The notes under the pieces were generated by a model. That model worked only from the letters and a program-made list of their open reading frames with translations. It ran no database searches and was not told the DNA's origin. Below, piece by piece: positions 1 through 9,138 of a stretch of 64,000 bases of DNA (position 1 is the first letter of the stretch; the number at the start of each line of letters is the position of its first letter). The translations under genes and the position numbers were made by a program. Source of the stretch: a bacterium (GTDB lineage: Bacteria > Bacillota_I > Bacilli_A > Izemoplasmatales > UBA1188); the NCBI GenBank assembly GCA_017541975.1, contig JAFXYB010000022.1:62001-126000 (forward strand), given 5' to 3'.

Positions 1-882
1 TTTACTGACTTCTATTATGAAGATGGAAAAGTATCCTATTCCTTAGAGTTTAACAATCTAGATGTTTCTAAAGATAATACTCTATCAATCCAAGTCCACG
101 AAGAAAAAGATGAACTTGTTGAATACAAACTCATCTATGACTATGATACAGTCGTCATCGATAAAAACATTAGATCAATCAAGAAACTGAAGGATTGTGG
201 CATAGAAGAAGATTTAATAATAGATGAATCACACTCTCTATCCTCATATCTTAGAGATATGAAAGACGGAGAAGCTATCTCCTACACCTACTTTATGAAT
301 GAAAATGATATAACATATTATGAAAGTACCATTCTCATGAATAAAGGCTTAAAAGGTGAAATAAAAGGCTATTTCACTATCAATATGGATAGGATAGTTG
401 AAGAGCTCAGTCAAGATGGTGAATTCATGCACTATTATGCAACGCTAAAAGGTAGCACCGGACTATTGGATAGAACCTTCGATAGAATGGCAGTCAAAGT
501 CACGGCCTTAATTTCCGAGTTTAATAGTTTAAGCGGTGAGTGCCACTGTGTCACAAGAAGTGCAGATGGAACCTATCATCTTAAACTAGATTATAAAGAC
601 GATTATGGATATTTTAATTTTCAAGATATCTATATGAAAGATATAAACGGTAACGAAAGTGGCCATATAACTGAATCCTCTAATTGGCACGATGAAATGA
701 AGATTCCTGTATTAAATCTTTCAGGTAGTGCTGAAATCCACATCATCTACATCGATACATCAATAAATAAAAAAGTAGAACTGATATTTAAAGATGGAAG
801 TAAAGATGTCTTTGTTAGATATGATGATGGAATAGAAGAAATATTTAAGAGTTTTGAAGAAGAATTTGATATAAAAGTATAA
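1..882 (+). CDS. Hypothetical protein, 5'-truncated by window edge
   Basis: Frame 1 is open from the first base to a TAA, giving 293 visible residues; the start lies outside the window. An internal ATG at 259 exists, but the open frame continues upstream with the same acidic, lysine-rich composition, so the gene is read as partial. The visible part is soluble, rich in D, E, K and Y, has no membrane segment, and looks beta-strand rich with repeated short DG turns. I recognise no family. It ends 11 bp before the MscS gene, whose ribosome site (AAGGAGA) lies just past its stop, so the two are probably co-transcribed. Confidence 0.7.
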   Translation, partial: FTDFYYEDGKVSYSLEFNNLDVSKDNTLSIQVHEEKDELVEYKLIYDYDTVVIDKNIRSIKKLKDCGIEEDLIIDESHSLSSYLRDMKDGEAISYTYFMNENDITYYESTILMNKGLKGEIKGYFTINMDRIVEELSQDGEFMHYYATLKGSTGLLDRTFDRMAVKVTALISEFNSLSGECHCVTRSADGTYHLKLDYKDDYGYFNFQDIYMKDINGNESGHITESSNWHDEMKIPVLNLSGSAEIHIIYIDTSINKKVELIFKDGSKDVFVRYDDGIEEIFKSFEEEFDIKV

Positions 883-893
883 GGAGAAAGAAA

Positions 894-1892
894 ATGAAAC
901 AAAAGGGAATTATCGGTATCATCATCAGATGTATCTTAGGATTAATTGGTATCGCAATAATGGTACTATTAATTGGTAGAGAACAATTCTTTAGAGATGA
1001 TTCATATTTTTACACATTATTTGATGAAGCATCTAAATTAACTTCAGTTCAGTTATTAGTTAGAAGTGTAATCATCATTCTTATGGTTCTTGGGATCTAT
1101 GTTTTTATAAAATTCATAATGAATATCCTAACCATCAAGAATCAAAAGGCAAGAACACTATGTGATTTAATTATCTCCCTTGCGAACTATGTCTTCGCAA
1201 TTGCGATTATTCTAATCATCTTAAGTGCTTTTGGTGTTGACACATCAACACTTATCGCAAGCGCAGGTATCTTATCACTAGTTATAGGTCTTGGTTGCCA
1301 AACTTTAATTAGTGATATTGTCGCAGGTCTATTCATTGTCTTTGAAGGAGATTTCAAAGTTGGCGATGTGGTTGTTATCAATGGTTGGAGAGGAACTGTT
1401 CAAACTATCGGCATTAGAACAACTAAGATTATAGATGCTGCCGGAAATGTCAGCATAGTAAATAATAGTTCCATCCAAAACATCATCAACAACACTAAAG
1501 AACTATCTGTTGCAATTATAACTTGTGGTATTGACTATAATGAATCAATTGAAAGAGTAGAAAAGATTATTGAAACTAATCTCAACTATTTCAAAGAAAG
1601 AATTCCAGCTATTGTCAATGGTCCATTCTACAAGGGTGTTGAAGAATTAGGTGACAACGCCGTCATAATCAAGATTGTGGCTGAATGTAAAGAAGAAGAT
1701 AAATATCAAGTTCAAAGAGATATGAATAGATGTTTAAAACTCATCTTCGATAAAAATCATGTCAATATTCCATTCCCACAAATCGTTATCAATCAACCAG
1801 TTGAACCAGTTAAAGCTGAACCTGTCAATATGGATGATTTTGTCGATTCTCAAAAAGAAGAATCTAAGAATATTGATGATATCAATCAATAG
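894..1892 (+). CDS. MscS-family small-conductance mechanosensitive channel
   Basis: 332 residues. Three hydrophobic segments (about residues 8-26, 50-75 and 90-115) are followed by the pore helix and the beta domain typical of MscS: residues around 120-145 are Gly/Ala/Ser-rich (GVDTSTLIASAGILSLVIGLG) and lead to FEGDFKVGDVVVINGWRGTV, the conserved MscS-fold stretch. The C-terminal alpha/beta domain runs to about residue 300 and ends in an acidic tail. The family opens on membrane tension to release solutes during hypo-osmotic shock. The start has a good AAGGAGA site. It lies in a tandem run with the genes on either side. Confidence 0.9.
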   Translation: MKQKGIIGIIIRCILGLIGIAIMVLLIGREQFFRDDSYFYTLFDEASKLTSVQLLVRSVIIILMVLGIYVFIKFIMNILTIKNQKARTLCDLIISLANYVFAIAIILIILSAFGVDTSTLIASAGILSLVIGLGCQTLISDIVAGLFIVFEGDFKVGDVVVINGWRGTVQTIGIRTTKIIDAAGNVSIVNNSSIQNIINNTKELSVAIITCGIDYNESIERVEKIIETNLNYFKERIPAIVNGPFYKGVEELGDNAVIIKIVAECKEEDKYQVQRDMNRCLKLIFDKNHVNIPFPQIVINQPVEPVKAEPVNMDDFVDSQKEESKNIDDINQ

Positions 1893-1904
1893 GAGGAAGC
1901 GTTT

Positions 1905-2600
1905 ATGATGTATGTATTAGTTGGAGTTATCGCACTTGCACTCTGGGCACTATATTATTTTCTATCTAAACTCACAGATAAATATATCGTTAAAGATAAT
2001 AAAACTCTCTATTATTTTTCACCACTAATCGCCGCTTTTATTCCAACACTTGTAATAGTTATCGTTCAAATTGTAAGAGGCGATATTGTCTTTAATCTTG
2101 GAGAATTATTAGATTTAGAATACTGGGGAATTATTCTTCTTGCGGTTGTGATTTCTTCAACCCTAACTATCGTATTTTCTCCATCTCCAAACAAGGTTGA
2201 ACCAATGGAACTCTCAATGAGATGCGTACATGGTGGACTTATGGAGATACCAGAAAGAATGATGATGCAAGGTTTCGTATTATTAATCATGGAAGCCTTT
2301 AATGCAAATCAATCTGATCACGGTTATATTGTTCAAGAAAAGAACTGCGTTCTTATTGCATCAATAGTTATCTGCCTTGGAATCATCATAGAAGCCATAA
2401 TTAAGAAAGATAAAAATTATAAAGCTTTAGTTGTAAAAGTATTATCTTCTCTAATCTTCTCACTTCTCGTTGGACACGTTTACTATTTCTCACAAGGTTG
2501 CATAATTTACTGTATCGTAGGTCATATGCTAGAAAGATTCATTTCTAATATCTTTTATATTAGAAAGAAAATCACAGATTCATATGATTATGAAGAATAG
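1905..2600 (+). CDS. Membrane protein, possibly CPBP (CAAX protease-like) family
   Basis: 231 residues with six or seven hydrophobic segments. A central stretch, EIPERMMMQGF at about residue 105, followed later by VGHVYYF and IVGHMLERFISN, resembles the three motifs of CPBP intramembrane proteases (E-x-x-x-R, F/H and H-x-x-x-N/D), but the first motif is divergent (EIPER rather than EExxxR). The CPBP assignment is therefore tentative. Two ATG codons are adjacent at the start (1905 and 1908) behind AGGAGGA. It is followed by only 2 bp before the next gene. Confidence 0.6.
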   Translation: MMYVLVGVIALALWALYYFLSKLTDKYIVKDNKTLYYFSPLIAAFIPTLVIVIVQIVRGDIVFNLGELLDLEYWGIILLAVVISSTLTIVFSPSPNKVEPMELSMRCVHGGLMEIPERMMMQGFVLLIMEAFNANQSDHGYIVQEKNCVLIASIVICLGIIIEAIIKKDKNYKALVVKVLSSLIFSLLVGHVYYFSQGCIIYCIVGHMLERFISNIFYIRKKITDSYDYEE

Positions 2601-2602
2601 TT

Positions 2603-3448
2603 ATGGAATATTATCTTAAAAGTGGAAATCTTGAAGTAACCATCTCATCACTTGGTGCCGAAATGGTAAGCGTTAAGTATGATGGCAAAGAACGTTTATG
2701 GCAAAACGATAATAACACATGGAGTGGACACGCTCCTGTGCTTTTTCCTATCGCTGGCAAGATAAAAGTTAAAATAGATGGTATTACTTATCCTCTTCTC
2801 CAACATGGTTTTGCGAGAAGAAGAGAATTTGAATTTGTATCAATTGAGAATAATCAAATAACATTCAAATTATCTAGCGATGATGAAACCCTAAAATTAT
2901 TCCCTTATCGTTTCAATTTATATATCAGCTATACGCTTTCAGATTCTCTAATCGAAATGAGATACAAAGTAGAAAATACCGATGATAAAGATATCTATTA
3001 TTCGCTTGGAACTCATACTTCATTTAGTTTAGATGACACAATCGATAACTACTACGTTGAACTATCTAAAGATAAAGAACTATGGAATAATATTAACGAT
3101 AAAGATCCTAGTTTAACTGGAGAATTCATAAAGTTATCGGATAATGGTATATTAGATCTCTCAACTGAATATATCGATAACGCTAAAACAATCATCTTTA
3201 AAAACTTAAAATCTAAAACCGCAACTCTCATCCATAAAAGTGGAAAGAAGATTGCCGAGATTGAATACGAAGGTTTCCCATATATCCTCTTTTGGCACCC
3301 ACTAGATTCTAAAATGGTTTGTATGGAACCATGGCATAATATCTTAGATACTAAGGGTGATGAAAGAGAATTTAAGGATAAAGACAATATTATAAAATTA
3401 AAACCACACGAATCAAAAGAATTAACACAAAGAATCAGGTATTATTAA
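2603..3448 (+). CDS. Aldose 1-epimerase family (LacX-like) protein
   Basis: 281 residues of the galactose mutarotase-like beta-sandwich family. Visible motifs are the N-terminal LGAEMVSVKYDGKERLWQ, the block W-x-GHAPVLFPIAGK (about residues 45-60), QHGFARRREF (residues 75-85) containing the conserved His-Gly-Phe-x-R, a central SLGTHTSF, and a C-terminal FWHPLDSKMVCMEPW. This pattern is close to the LacX-type subgroup, which is thought to interconvert sugar anomers. The start follows the preceding TAG by two bases with no strong ribosome site, suggesting translational coupling. The stop overlaps the next start (TAATG). Confidence 0.88.
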   Translation: MEYYLKSGNLEVTISSLGAEMVSVKYDGKERLWQNDNNTWSGHAPVLFPIAGKIKVKIDGITYPLLQHGFARRREFEFVSIENNQITFKLSSDDETLKLFPYRFNLYISYTLSDSLIEMRYKVENTDDKDIYYSLGTHTSFSLDDTIDNYYVELSKDKELWNNINDKDPSLTGEFIKLSDNGILDLSTEYIDNAKTIIFKNLKSKTATLIHKSGKKIAEIEYEGFPYILFWHPLDSKMVCMEPWHNILDTKGDEREFKDKDNIIKLKPHESKELTQRIRYY

Positions 3449-3987
3449 TGAAATTATTTAAGCATTTCTTTACAATAACTCATCATAGACATTTAGTCAT
3501 GAAATACTGTTTTAAAGTAGGTATTGGTTTCCAAGGCCTTTTTCATGATCTTTCTAAATATAGTTTTAAAGAGTTTTTTAGAAGTGTTAAATACTATAAA
3601 GGTGATAAATCACCTACAGAATATGAAAGACTTGAGAACGGATATTCTGAAGTATGGATGCATCACAAAGGAAGAAATAAACATCACTTCGAATATTGGA
3701 CTGACCTCGATACTGATAAGATGAAATACATCGCATACCCTATGCCAATGCGTTATGTAAAAGAAATGTTATGTGACCGTATTGCGGCATCCAAAACTTA
3801 TCTAAAAGATAAGTATACAGATGCATCTCCATATGAATATTTCAGCACCCACTGCGGTAAATACAACATGAACGCAAAAACCAGCGCATTAATCGAATCT
3901 TGGCTAATAATGCTAAAGGACAAAGGCGAAAAAGAAACGTTCAAGTATATTAAATCAATCAAAAACAACTACAAATATTATGATTAA
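3448..3987 (+). CDS. DUF5662 family protein
   Basis: 179 residues, His- and aromatic-rich: H-R-H-L-V near residue 14, GLFHDLSKYS near residue 31, and WMHHKGRNKHHFEYW near residues 70-85. The HD and HHxxxxHH spacing suggests a metal site. It resembles the DUF5662 family found in many Bacillota and phages; the function is unknown and I do not infer one. The ATG overlaps the mutarotase-like gene's stop by 1 bp, and the 3' end overlaps the radical SAM gene by 8 bp, so the three are read as one operon. Confidence 0.75.
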   Translation: MKLFKHFFTITHHRHLVMKYCFKVGIGFQGLFHDLSKYSFKEFFRSVKYYKGDKSPTEYERLENGYSEVWMHHKGRNKHHFEYWTDLDTDKMKYIAYPMPMRYVKEMLCDRIAASKTYLKDKYTDASPYEYFSTHCGKYNMNAKTSALIESWLIMLKDKGEKETFKYIKSIKNNYKYYD

Positions 3988-4819
3988 AAAATGTTATCTT
4001 GAAATCACTAATATATGTAATATGTCGTGCAGTTTCTGTCATGGTACGAAAAGGCCTCCAAAAAGTCTAACTATGGAGGATTTTTCTTATATATTAAATA
4101 AACTAAAGGGTAACATTAAATATCTATATTATCACCTCTTAGGTGAACCACTACTCCATAAGGACTTAGGTGAGTTTATCAAACTCACTAAAGAAAGTGA
4201 CATTCTTCCAATAATAACCACTAATGGAACATTAATAGATGAAAGATATGATGATTTAATCAAAAACAATCCGTATAAAATAAATATCTCACTTCATTCA
4301 TTAGAAGCCAATAATAGAGATGATTATGATAAATATTTAGATATAGTCATAAACTTCATAAAAGAAATATCTAATAAAGGAACATTAATAAATTTAAGGC
4401 TTTGGAATGAAGGCGGTCTAAACAGTAATAATAACCTGATATTTAAAAAACTAAAAGACGCCTTTAGTAGTGAATTTATAGAATGTTATAACGGATATAA
4501 GATAACGAAAAATATCTATATCGATATCGCCTCTAAATTTGATTGGCCAGATATCAATAATAATGAATTTGAAGGTAGTGTGTTCTGTTACGCGCTAAGA
4601 GATCAAATAGGAATATTAGTAGATGGTACTGTAGTTCCTTGTTGTCTTGATGCTGAAGGCATCATGAGTCTTGGAAATATTTATAATAATTCTCTAGATG
4701 AAATAATAAATTCTAAAAGAGCTAAAGCAATTTATGATGGTTTTACAAACCATCAAGCAGTAGAATCTTTATGCAAAAAATGTGGCTATGCTAATGAAAC
4801 AAAAAAATATCGTAATTAA
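3980..4819 (+). CDS. Radical SAM/SPASM domain protein
   Basis: 279 residues. The [4Fe-4S] cluster motif CxxxCxxC appears at the N terminus (CNMSCSFC, residues 13-20). The partial TIM barrel follows, with LLGEPLLHKDL and TTNGTLI typical of SPASM/Twitch enzymes. The C terminus holds auxiliary cluster cysteines: VPCCLDAEG near residue 213 and CKKCGY near residue 266. Family members modify peptides or act as anaerobic maturases. No small precursor peptide gene is visible next to it, so the substrate is unknown. The start codon lies within the end of the DUF5662 gene. Confidence 0.88.
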   Translation: MIKKCYLEITNICNMSCSFCHGTKRPPKSLTMEDFSYILNKLKGNIKYLYYHLLGEPLLHKDLGEFIKLTKESDILPIITTNGTLIDERYDDLIKNNPYKINISLHSLEANNRDDYDKYLDIVINFIKEISNKGTLINLRLWNEGGLNSNNNLIFKKLKDAFSSEFIECYNGYKITKNIYIDIASKFDWPDINNNEFEGSVFCYALRDQIGILVDGTVVPCCLDAEGIMSLGNIYNNSLDEIINSKRAKAIYDGFTNHQAVESLCKKCGYANETKKYRN

Positions 4820-4869
4820 AATGTGACTTTTTAATTATTTAAGTTGTTATATAGGTGAAGGGATAAAGA

Positions 4870-5355
4870 ATGGATAAATCTAAAGAAGAATATTTTTCTA
4901 AAGTATATGATTATTCATATCAAGAAGTATTCAATGTCATATACTCATATGTAAAAACTAAATATGATTCCGAAGATTTACTTCAGGATACTTTCATATC
5001 TTTTTTAGATAAGAACCCTTCATGTAAATCCCTTTCAGAATGCAAATACTGGTTGATTAGAGTTGCTATCAACAAGAGTATTAACTTTCTAAAAAAGAAG
5101 AAAAAAGAAACAATGCTTGATGATGCTTATGAAGTCAAGGATGAAACGTATTATGATAGTGATGAAAATAATCTCATCTTTAACAAACTGACATCCCTTC
5201 CAGAAAAGTTAAAGATAGTAATGATTCTCTATTACTATGATAATATGAAGATTAAAGATATTTCATCCACTCTTAAAATAAGCGAATCAGCAGTAAAAAT
5301 GCGCCTAGAAAGAGGCAAAGAACAACTTAAGAAAGAATTAGGAGGTCTCATATGA
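4870..5355 (+). CDS. ECF-type RNA polymerase sigma factor
   Basis: 161 residues with the two sigma-70 regions of the extracytoplasmic-function class. Region 2 spans about residues 10-75 and includes DSEDLLQDTFISFL. Region 4 spans residues 100-155 and ends in a helix-turn-helix (MKIKDISSTLKISESAVKMR). The start is preceded by GGTGAAGGGATAAAG. Its stop TGA overlaps the next gene's ATG (ATGA at 5352-5355), the usual sigma/anti-sigma arrangement. The A/T-rich upstream stretch 4820-4869 could hold an autoregulated promoter, but I cannot define it. Confidence 0.92.
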   Translation: MDKSKEEYFSKVYDYSYQEVFNVIYSYVKTKYDSEDLLQDTFISFLDKNPSCKSLSECKYWLIRVAINKSINFLKKKKKETMLDDAYEVKDETYYDSDENNLIFNKLTSLPEKLKIVMILYYYDNMKIKDISSTLKISESAVKMRLERGKEQLKKELGGLI

Positions 5356-6833
5356 ACGACGATAAAATAAGAGAATCAAAATATGCAATCCCAGATGTAA
5401 ACTCAAATCTTAAAGAAAGCATTATTGATGAATACAATAGTTTAAATAAAGAAAAGACTTATAAAAAAGCATTAAACAAAAATAATAGATTATTTGTCCC
5501 AACATTATCATGTATCTTACTCGCCTTAATCGTGGCAATAAGTACTGTATTTATTCCTTTATCAAAGAATGAATCTTCCTCAGCTTATATAGATGATGAT
5601 GGAGGTTGGTCTATTCCAGTTGAATCAGCGTCAAGAGAAAGTGGAAGAAGATCTGATTCTTCTAAATCAGGAACAGATTTCGCAGGACTTGGAAAAACAG
5701 AATCAGGGATAGATTCAGGATATTTATCTGGTGATTCATCTATGAGTGAAAGTGCATCAGCACCATCAGCTGATAAAAATTCAACTCCATACATAAAAAC
5801 ACTTACATCAAGTTGTGTTGATGATAATGAAGAATATGTATACTGGAAAAGCTTAAATGCTGATAGTTTTAAAACATATAGTGAACAGACAGCATTTAGA
5901 ACACTAAATAGAATTAAAGTAACACTTCCAAAAGGTATTACAGCCAAAGTATCACTCTTAAGTGATAATGAAGTAATATTCACATCTATTCCAAATAGAA
6001 ATGGTATCGCCTATGTATTCGCAAATAGTGAACAAAGCGAATACAAATTAAGAATTGAATATGCAACAAGCAAAACTTCAACAAACACCATTAGCGATGT
6101 TGTTACAGGCGATAAAGATTACAGCGAAATAATCACTGATGGTTATGACAACCATAGAGATTTAATTGAACTTGCAGTAGTAATCGATACTACAGGGTCA
6201 ATGGGAGATGAAATCACATATCTTCAAAAAGAACTAATTAATGTAATAAACAAAGTAAAAGAAGATAATCCTAATACAGAAATCAAGGTATCAGTAATCG
6301 CTTATAAAGATGAATGTGATGCTCAAGATGAATATTTAATTAAGAAATATGATTTCAGTAGTGATCTCACAAAAGTAAATGAATTCTTAGCAACCCTTTA
6401 TGCATCTGGTGGTGGAGATTTTGAAGAAGCTGTAGAACTCGCCCTTAAACAAACAACTGAACTTAGTTGGTCAAGTGATGATTCTACTAAACTCTGTTTA
6501 TTTGTTGCCGATGCTCCAAGTCACGATGATAAGATCTCATCTTGGGCTAAATCAGCTAAAATCTTAGCTTCAAATGGCGTTAGAATCATTGATGTAGCAT
6601 CTAGTGGAATCAATTCTAAGACAGAATATCTATTTAGAGCACAGACAATTCTTACTGGTGGAACATACGGATATTTAACTGATGATTCAGGAATTGGTGG
6701 TTCACACTTAATTGCCTCAACTGAAGAACCAAAGACTGTTGAATATCTAAATGATATGTTAATTAGACTCATTAACGGATATCATACAGGAGTGTTTGCT
6801 GAACCAGTAGCATACAACAACAATCAACAATAA
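5352..6833 (+). CDS. Membrane-anchored vWA-domain protein, probable anti-sigma partner
   Basis: 493 residues. A short cytosolic region (1-49) precedes one membrane helix (about 50-72), a Ser/Gly-rich linker (about 75-140), a small beta domain, and a von Willebrand factor A domain (about 270-480). That domain opens with VVIDTTGSMGDEI, a MIDAS-type metal site with Thr in the second position, and contains a GGGDFEEAVELAL block. The layout (cytosolic tail, one helix, external sensor domain) and the 4-bp overlap with the sigma gene suggest it holds the sigma factor at the membrane. That role is inferred; no classical zinc anti-sigma motif is visible. Confidence 0.82.
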   Translation: MNDDKIRESKYAIPDVNSNLKESIIDEYNSLNKEKTYKKALNKNNRLFVPTLSCILLALIVAISTVFIPLSKNESSSAYIDDDGGWSIPVESASRESGRRSDSSKSGTDFAGLGKTESGIDSGYLSGDSSMSESASAPSADKNSTPYIKTLTSSCVDDNEEYVYWKSLNADSFKTYSEQTAFRTLNRIKVTLPKGITAKVSLLSDNEVIFTSIPNRNGIAYVFANSEQSEYKLRIEYATSKTSTNTISDVVTGDKDYSEIITDGYDNHRDLIELAVVIDTTGSMGDEITYLQKELINVINKVKEDNPNTEIKVSVIAYKDECDAQDEYLIKKYDFSSDLTKVNEFLATLYASGGGDFEEAVELALKQTTELSWSSDDSTKLCLFVADAPSHDDKISSWAKSAKILASNGVRIIDVASSGINSKTEYLFRAQTILTGGTYGYLTDDSGIGGSHLIASTEEPKTVEYLNDMLIRLINGYHTGVFAEPVAYNNNQQ

Positions 6834-6840
6834 TATTTAA

Positions 6841-6873
6841 AAATCATCTTCGAAAAAAAGAAGATGATTTTTT
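6841..6873 (+). terminator. Rho-independent terminator after sigma/vWA operon
   Basis: An 11-bp perfect stem (AAATCATCTTC / GAAGATGATTT) with an 8-nt A-rich loop is followed by a T run. It begins 7 bp after the vWA gene's stop. Confidence 0.93.
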
Positions 6874-6927
6874 ATCATAATATGATAAACTTAAATGTGT
6901 AAGAATATTTAAGGAGAAAATTTAAAA

Positions 6928-7218
6928 ATGACATTAAATCAAATCATTCTACTTGCTTATGCTGGTCTAATGGTGCTTATGTCTTTTGTAGCTCTAATTG
7001 CTTTCTTTAGAGATAAGAAATTAGCTGTTAAGCAAAAAGAAAGAACAAAAGAAAAAACATTATTATTCTTTAGCGTATTTTTTGGCGCTCTTGGTGCTTT
7101 AATTGGAAGAATACTTGCTCACCACAAAACTGATAAAGTATATTTCAGTATTGTAATCTATTTCTCATTACTAACTCAACTTGCAACACTAGGTTTACTA
7201 GTATTCTTTGTATTATAG
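6928..7218 (+). CDS. DUF1294 family membrane protein
   Basis: 96 residues with three hydrophobic segments. The central stretch, an Arg/Lys-rich loop (FFRDKKLAVKQKERTKEK) followed by FSVFFGALGALIGRILAHHKTDKVYF, matches the DUF1294 pattern (G-G-x-G-x(n)-HKT-x(n)-F). The function is unknown. It is preceded by AAGGAGAAAA. The next gene's ribosome site (AGGAGG) overlaps its stop codon, so the two small membrane-protein genes are coupled. Confidence 0.85.
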   Translation: MTLNQIILLAYAGLMVLMSFVALIAFFRDKKLAVKQKERTKEKTLLFFSVFFGALGALIGRILAHHKTDKVYFSIVIYFSLLTQLATLGLLVFFVL

Positions 7219-7228
7219 GAGGAAGAAT

Positions 7229-7465
7229 ATGGCAAATAATCGTCCAACACAAAACGATGCTGAATCACTAAAAAGATCACATTCAGCTTCATCAAATTTT
7301 AAACTCACAATGTTATGTCTATTATCATCTGTTGCTTTAATGGCACTTGTAGTAGGCCTTGGATTAATCGAATATAAAACAATGGAATTTGCATTACCAT
7401 TTATCATTGGTGGAGGTGCAGTATTCCTACTATCTTTATTCTTATTCTCAGCATTCAAACGTTAA
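7229..7465 (+). CDS. Small two-helix membrane protein, unknown
   Basis: 78 residues starting MANNRPTQND. The ATG at 7229 is chosen because AGGAGGAAG lies just upstream; a longer reading from 7208 would place that site inside the coding region. A Ser-rich polar N terminus of about 30 residues is followed by two hydrophobic helices (about 31-50 and 56-76). I recognise no family. It is followed immediately by a strong terminator. Confidence 0.7.
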   Translation: MANNRPTQNDAESLKRSHSASSNFKLTMLCLLSSVALMALVVGLGLIEYKTMEFALPFIIGGGAVFLLSLFLFSAFKR

Positions 7466-7470
7466 TAAAT

Positions 7471-7496
7471 AAAAGGTCTGACATCAGACCTTTTAT
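7471..7496 (+). terminator. Rho-independent terminator
   Basis: Stem AAAAGGTCTGA / TCAGACCTTTT with a 2-nt apex, starting 6 bp after the preceding stop. The stem ends in T residues and works best on the plus strand. Confidence 0.92.
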
Positions 7497-7515
7497 TATG
7501 TGGAAATGCCTTATC

Positions 7516-7544
7516 TTGATTTATTTATATTTTTCTTGTAAAAT
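7516..7544 (+). promoter_or_regulatory. Promoter of GPH transporter gene
   Basis: TTGATT at 7516-7521 and TAAAAT at 7539-7544 are separated by exactly 17 bp. They lie about 50 bp upstream of the transporter start, and the ribosome site GGAGG sits at 7587-7591. Confidence 0.7.
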
Positions 7545-7595
7545 ATAAATAGAAACAAAGATTTATATCTTTTCATTTACGTTCATGGAGGTTTT

Positions 7596-9086
7596 ATGGA
7601 ACAAGAAATTAATAATGTGCAAAGTAGCGATTACATTGCACGTACGAGTGGTCTTGAAAAGAGAGACTATCTTGGTTACGCAATGGGAGACTTTGCAGGA
7701 TGTTTATGCTTTGCGACTGTCACTACATTACTACAAAAATACTATACAGATATTCTAGGTTTAAGCCCACTATTCATCATGATCATGTTCATTGTTGCCC
7801 GTATTTGGGATGCAATCAATGATCCAATTATGGGACGTATAGTAGATTTAAGAAAATCAGACAGTAGAGGTCGTTATCGTGTTTGGATGAAGTTTATATC
7901 AATTCCACTTGCTATTGCGACAATACTAATGTTTATCCCATCTACAGGAATAGCTGAAGCACTTGGACCTGTTGGAATTTGTATTTATGCAACTATCACT
8001 TACATAGTATTTGGTATGGTTTATACAATGCACCAAATACCATATGGTTCTTTAGCATCTGTCGTCACAACTGATGATAAAGAAAGAAATAAACTTTCAG
8101 TATTTAGATCTGTGGGAGCTGCCTTAGGTTCAATTCCTGTACTCGTTGTTACATTCTTTTGGGCTAAGAAGGTTACACTTGATGATGGTACAGTAGTATC
8201 ACAAGTACAATATATGCCAATAATAATTGGTGTAGTATTATCATCTATTGTTGCTTGTCTTTTATTATTCCTCGCTTATAAATGGAATAAAGAACGTGTT
8301 GTAACAGTTAATAAAGAAAAAAGCGAAAAGAAGAAAGGCGAAACAATTGAAATTGTTAAAGCGTTACTTAAAAATAGATCATTCTTAGGCGCTTGCCTTG
8401 TTGGTATGTTACTACTTGCTGGACAAATGTTCACACAATCATTCTATACATATTTATTCAATGACTTATTTGGTAAGAATGAAATGAATATGTTATCGAT
8501 GGTTTGTACATATGCTCCTATGGCAATTCTAATGTTATTTGCTGGTAAACTTGTAAGAAAATTCGGTAAGAAAGAAATATGTGCTGTTGGTGCCGCTCTT
8601 GCAGCTATCGCAAATATAGGTGCCTTACTCCTTAAAGGCGTAATTATCAATATGCCATATTTATTCTTAGTATTCTGTATTATTTCTGGATTTGGTCTAT
8701 CAATTATCACCCTTGAAATATGGGCACTAGCAACTGATGCAATTGATGATGTTGAAGTTAAGACAGGAAGAAGAAATGATGGAACAAGTTATTCAATATT
8801 CATGTTCTTTAGAAAACTTGGTCAAGTATTAGCTGCCGTTGCCGTTAACTCTGCTCTTCTTGCGATGAACTATTTCGTTCAAACAAATGTAGTATTTAGT
8901 GAAGCACAATTAAATACAATGTATTTAATGGCAACTCTAATTCCTGCAATTCTCTTTGGCCTTATGTCAGTTGTATTATTCATTATCTATGGATTAAATC
9001 ATAAGAAGACTGCAGAACTTCAAGTTGAAAAAGAAAAGATGCTTGCTCGTCAAGTTGAAAACAACGAAATTGTATTAGGCGAATAA
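7596..9086 (+). CDS. GPH-family (MFS) sugar transporter
   Basis: 496 residues with about twelve membrane helices. The N-terminal block DYLGYAMGDFAGCLCFATVTTLLQKYYTDILGL and the following WDAINDPIMGRIVDLRKSDSRGRYRVWM are hallmarks of the glycoside-pentoside-hexuronide:cation symporters (D-x-x-N-D-P-x-M-G and R-x-G-R-x-R). These import glycosides with Na+ or H+. The gene has its own promoter and converges on the GH31/esterase operon, so alpha-glucosides are the likely cargo. That link is inferred from position only. Confidence 0.92.
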   Translation: MEQEINNVQSSDYIARTSGLEKRDYLGYAMGDFAGCLCFATVTTLLQKYYTDILGLSPLFIMIMFIVARIWDAINDPIMGRIVDLRKSDSRGRYRVWMKFISIPLAIATILMFIPSTGIAEALGPVGICIYATITYIVFGMVYTMHQIPYGSLASVVTTDDKERNKLSVFRSVGAALGSIPVLVVTFFWAKKVTLDDGTVVSQVQYMPIIIGVVLSSIVACLLLFLAYKWNKERVVTVNKEKSEKKKGETIEIVKALLKNRSFLGACLVGMLLLAGQMFTQSFYTYLFNDLFGKNEMNMLSMVCTYAPMAILMLFAGKLVRKFGKKEICAVGAALAAIANIGALLLKGVIINMPYLFLVFCIISGFGLSIITLEIWALATDAIDDVEVKTGRRNDGTSYSIFMFFRKLGQVLAAVAVNSALLAMNYFVQTNVVFSEAQLNTMYLMATLIPAILFGLMSVVLFIIYGLNHKKTAELQVEKEKMLARQVENNEIVLGE

Positions 9087-9095
9087 AGAACAATA

Positions 9096-9135
9096 TAATA
9101 ATAAGACATGCTCGTTTGAGCATGTCTTATTATTA
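9096..9135. terminator. Bidirectional terminator between GPH transporter and GH31 gene
   Basis: An 18-bp perfect inverted repeat centred on GTTT (core AAGACATGCTC / GAGCATGTCTT) has A/T-rich outer arms on both sides. It serves the two convergent transcripts. Confidence 0.93.
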
Positions 9136-9138
9136 TAC

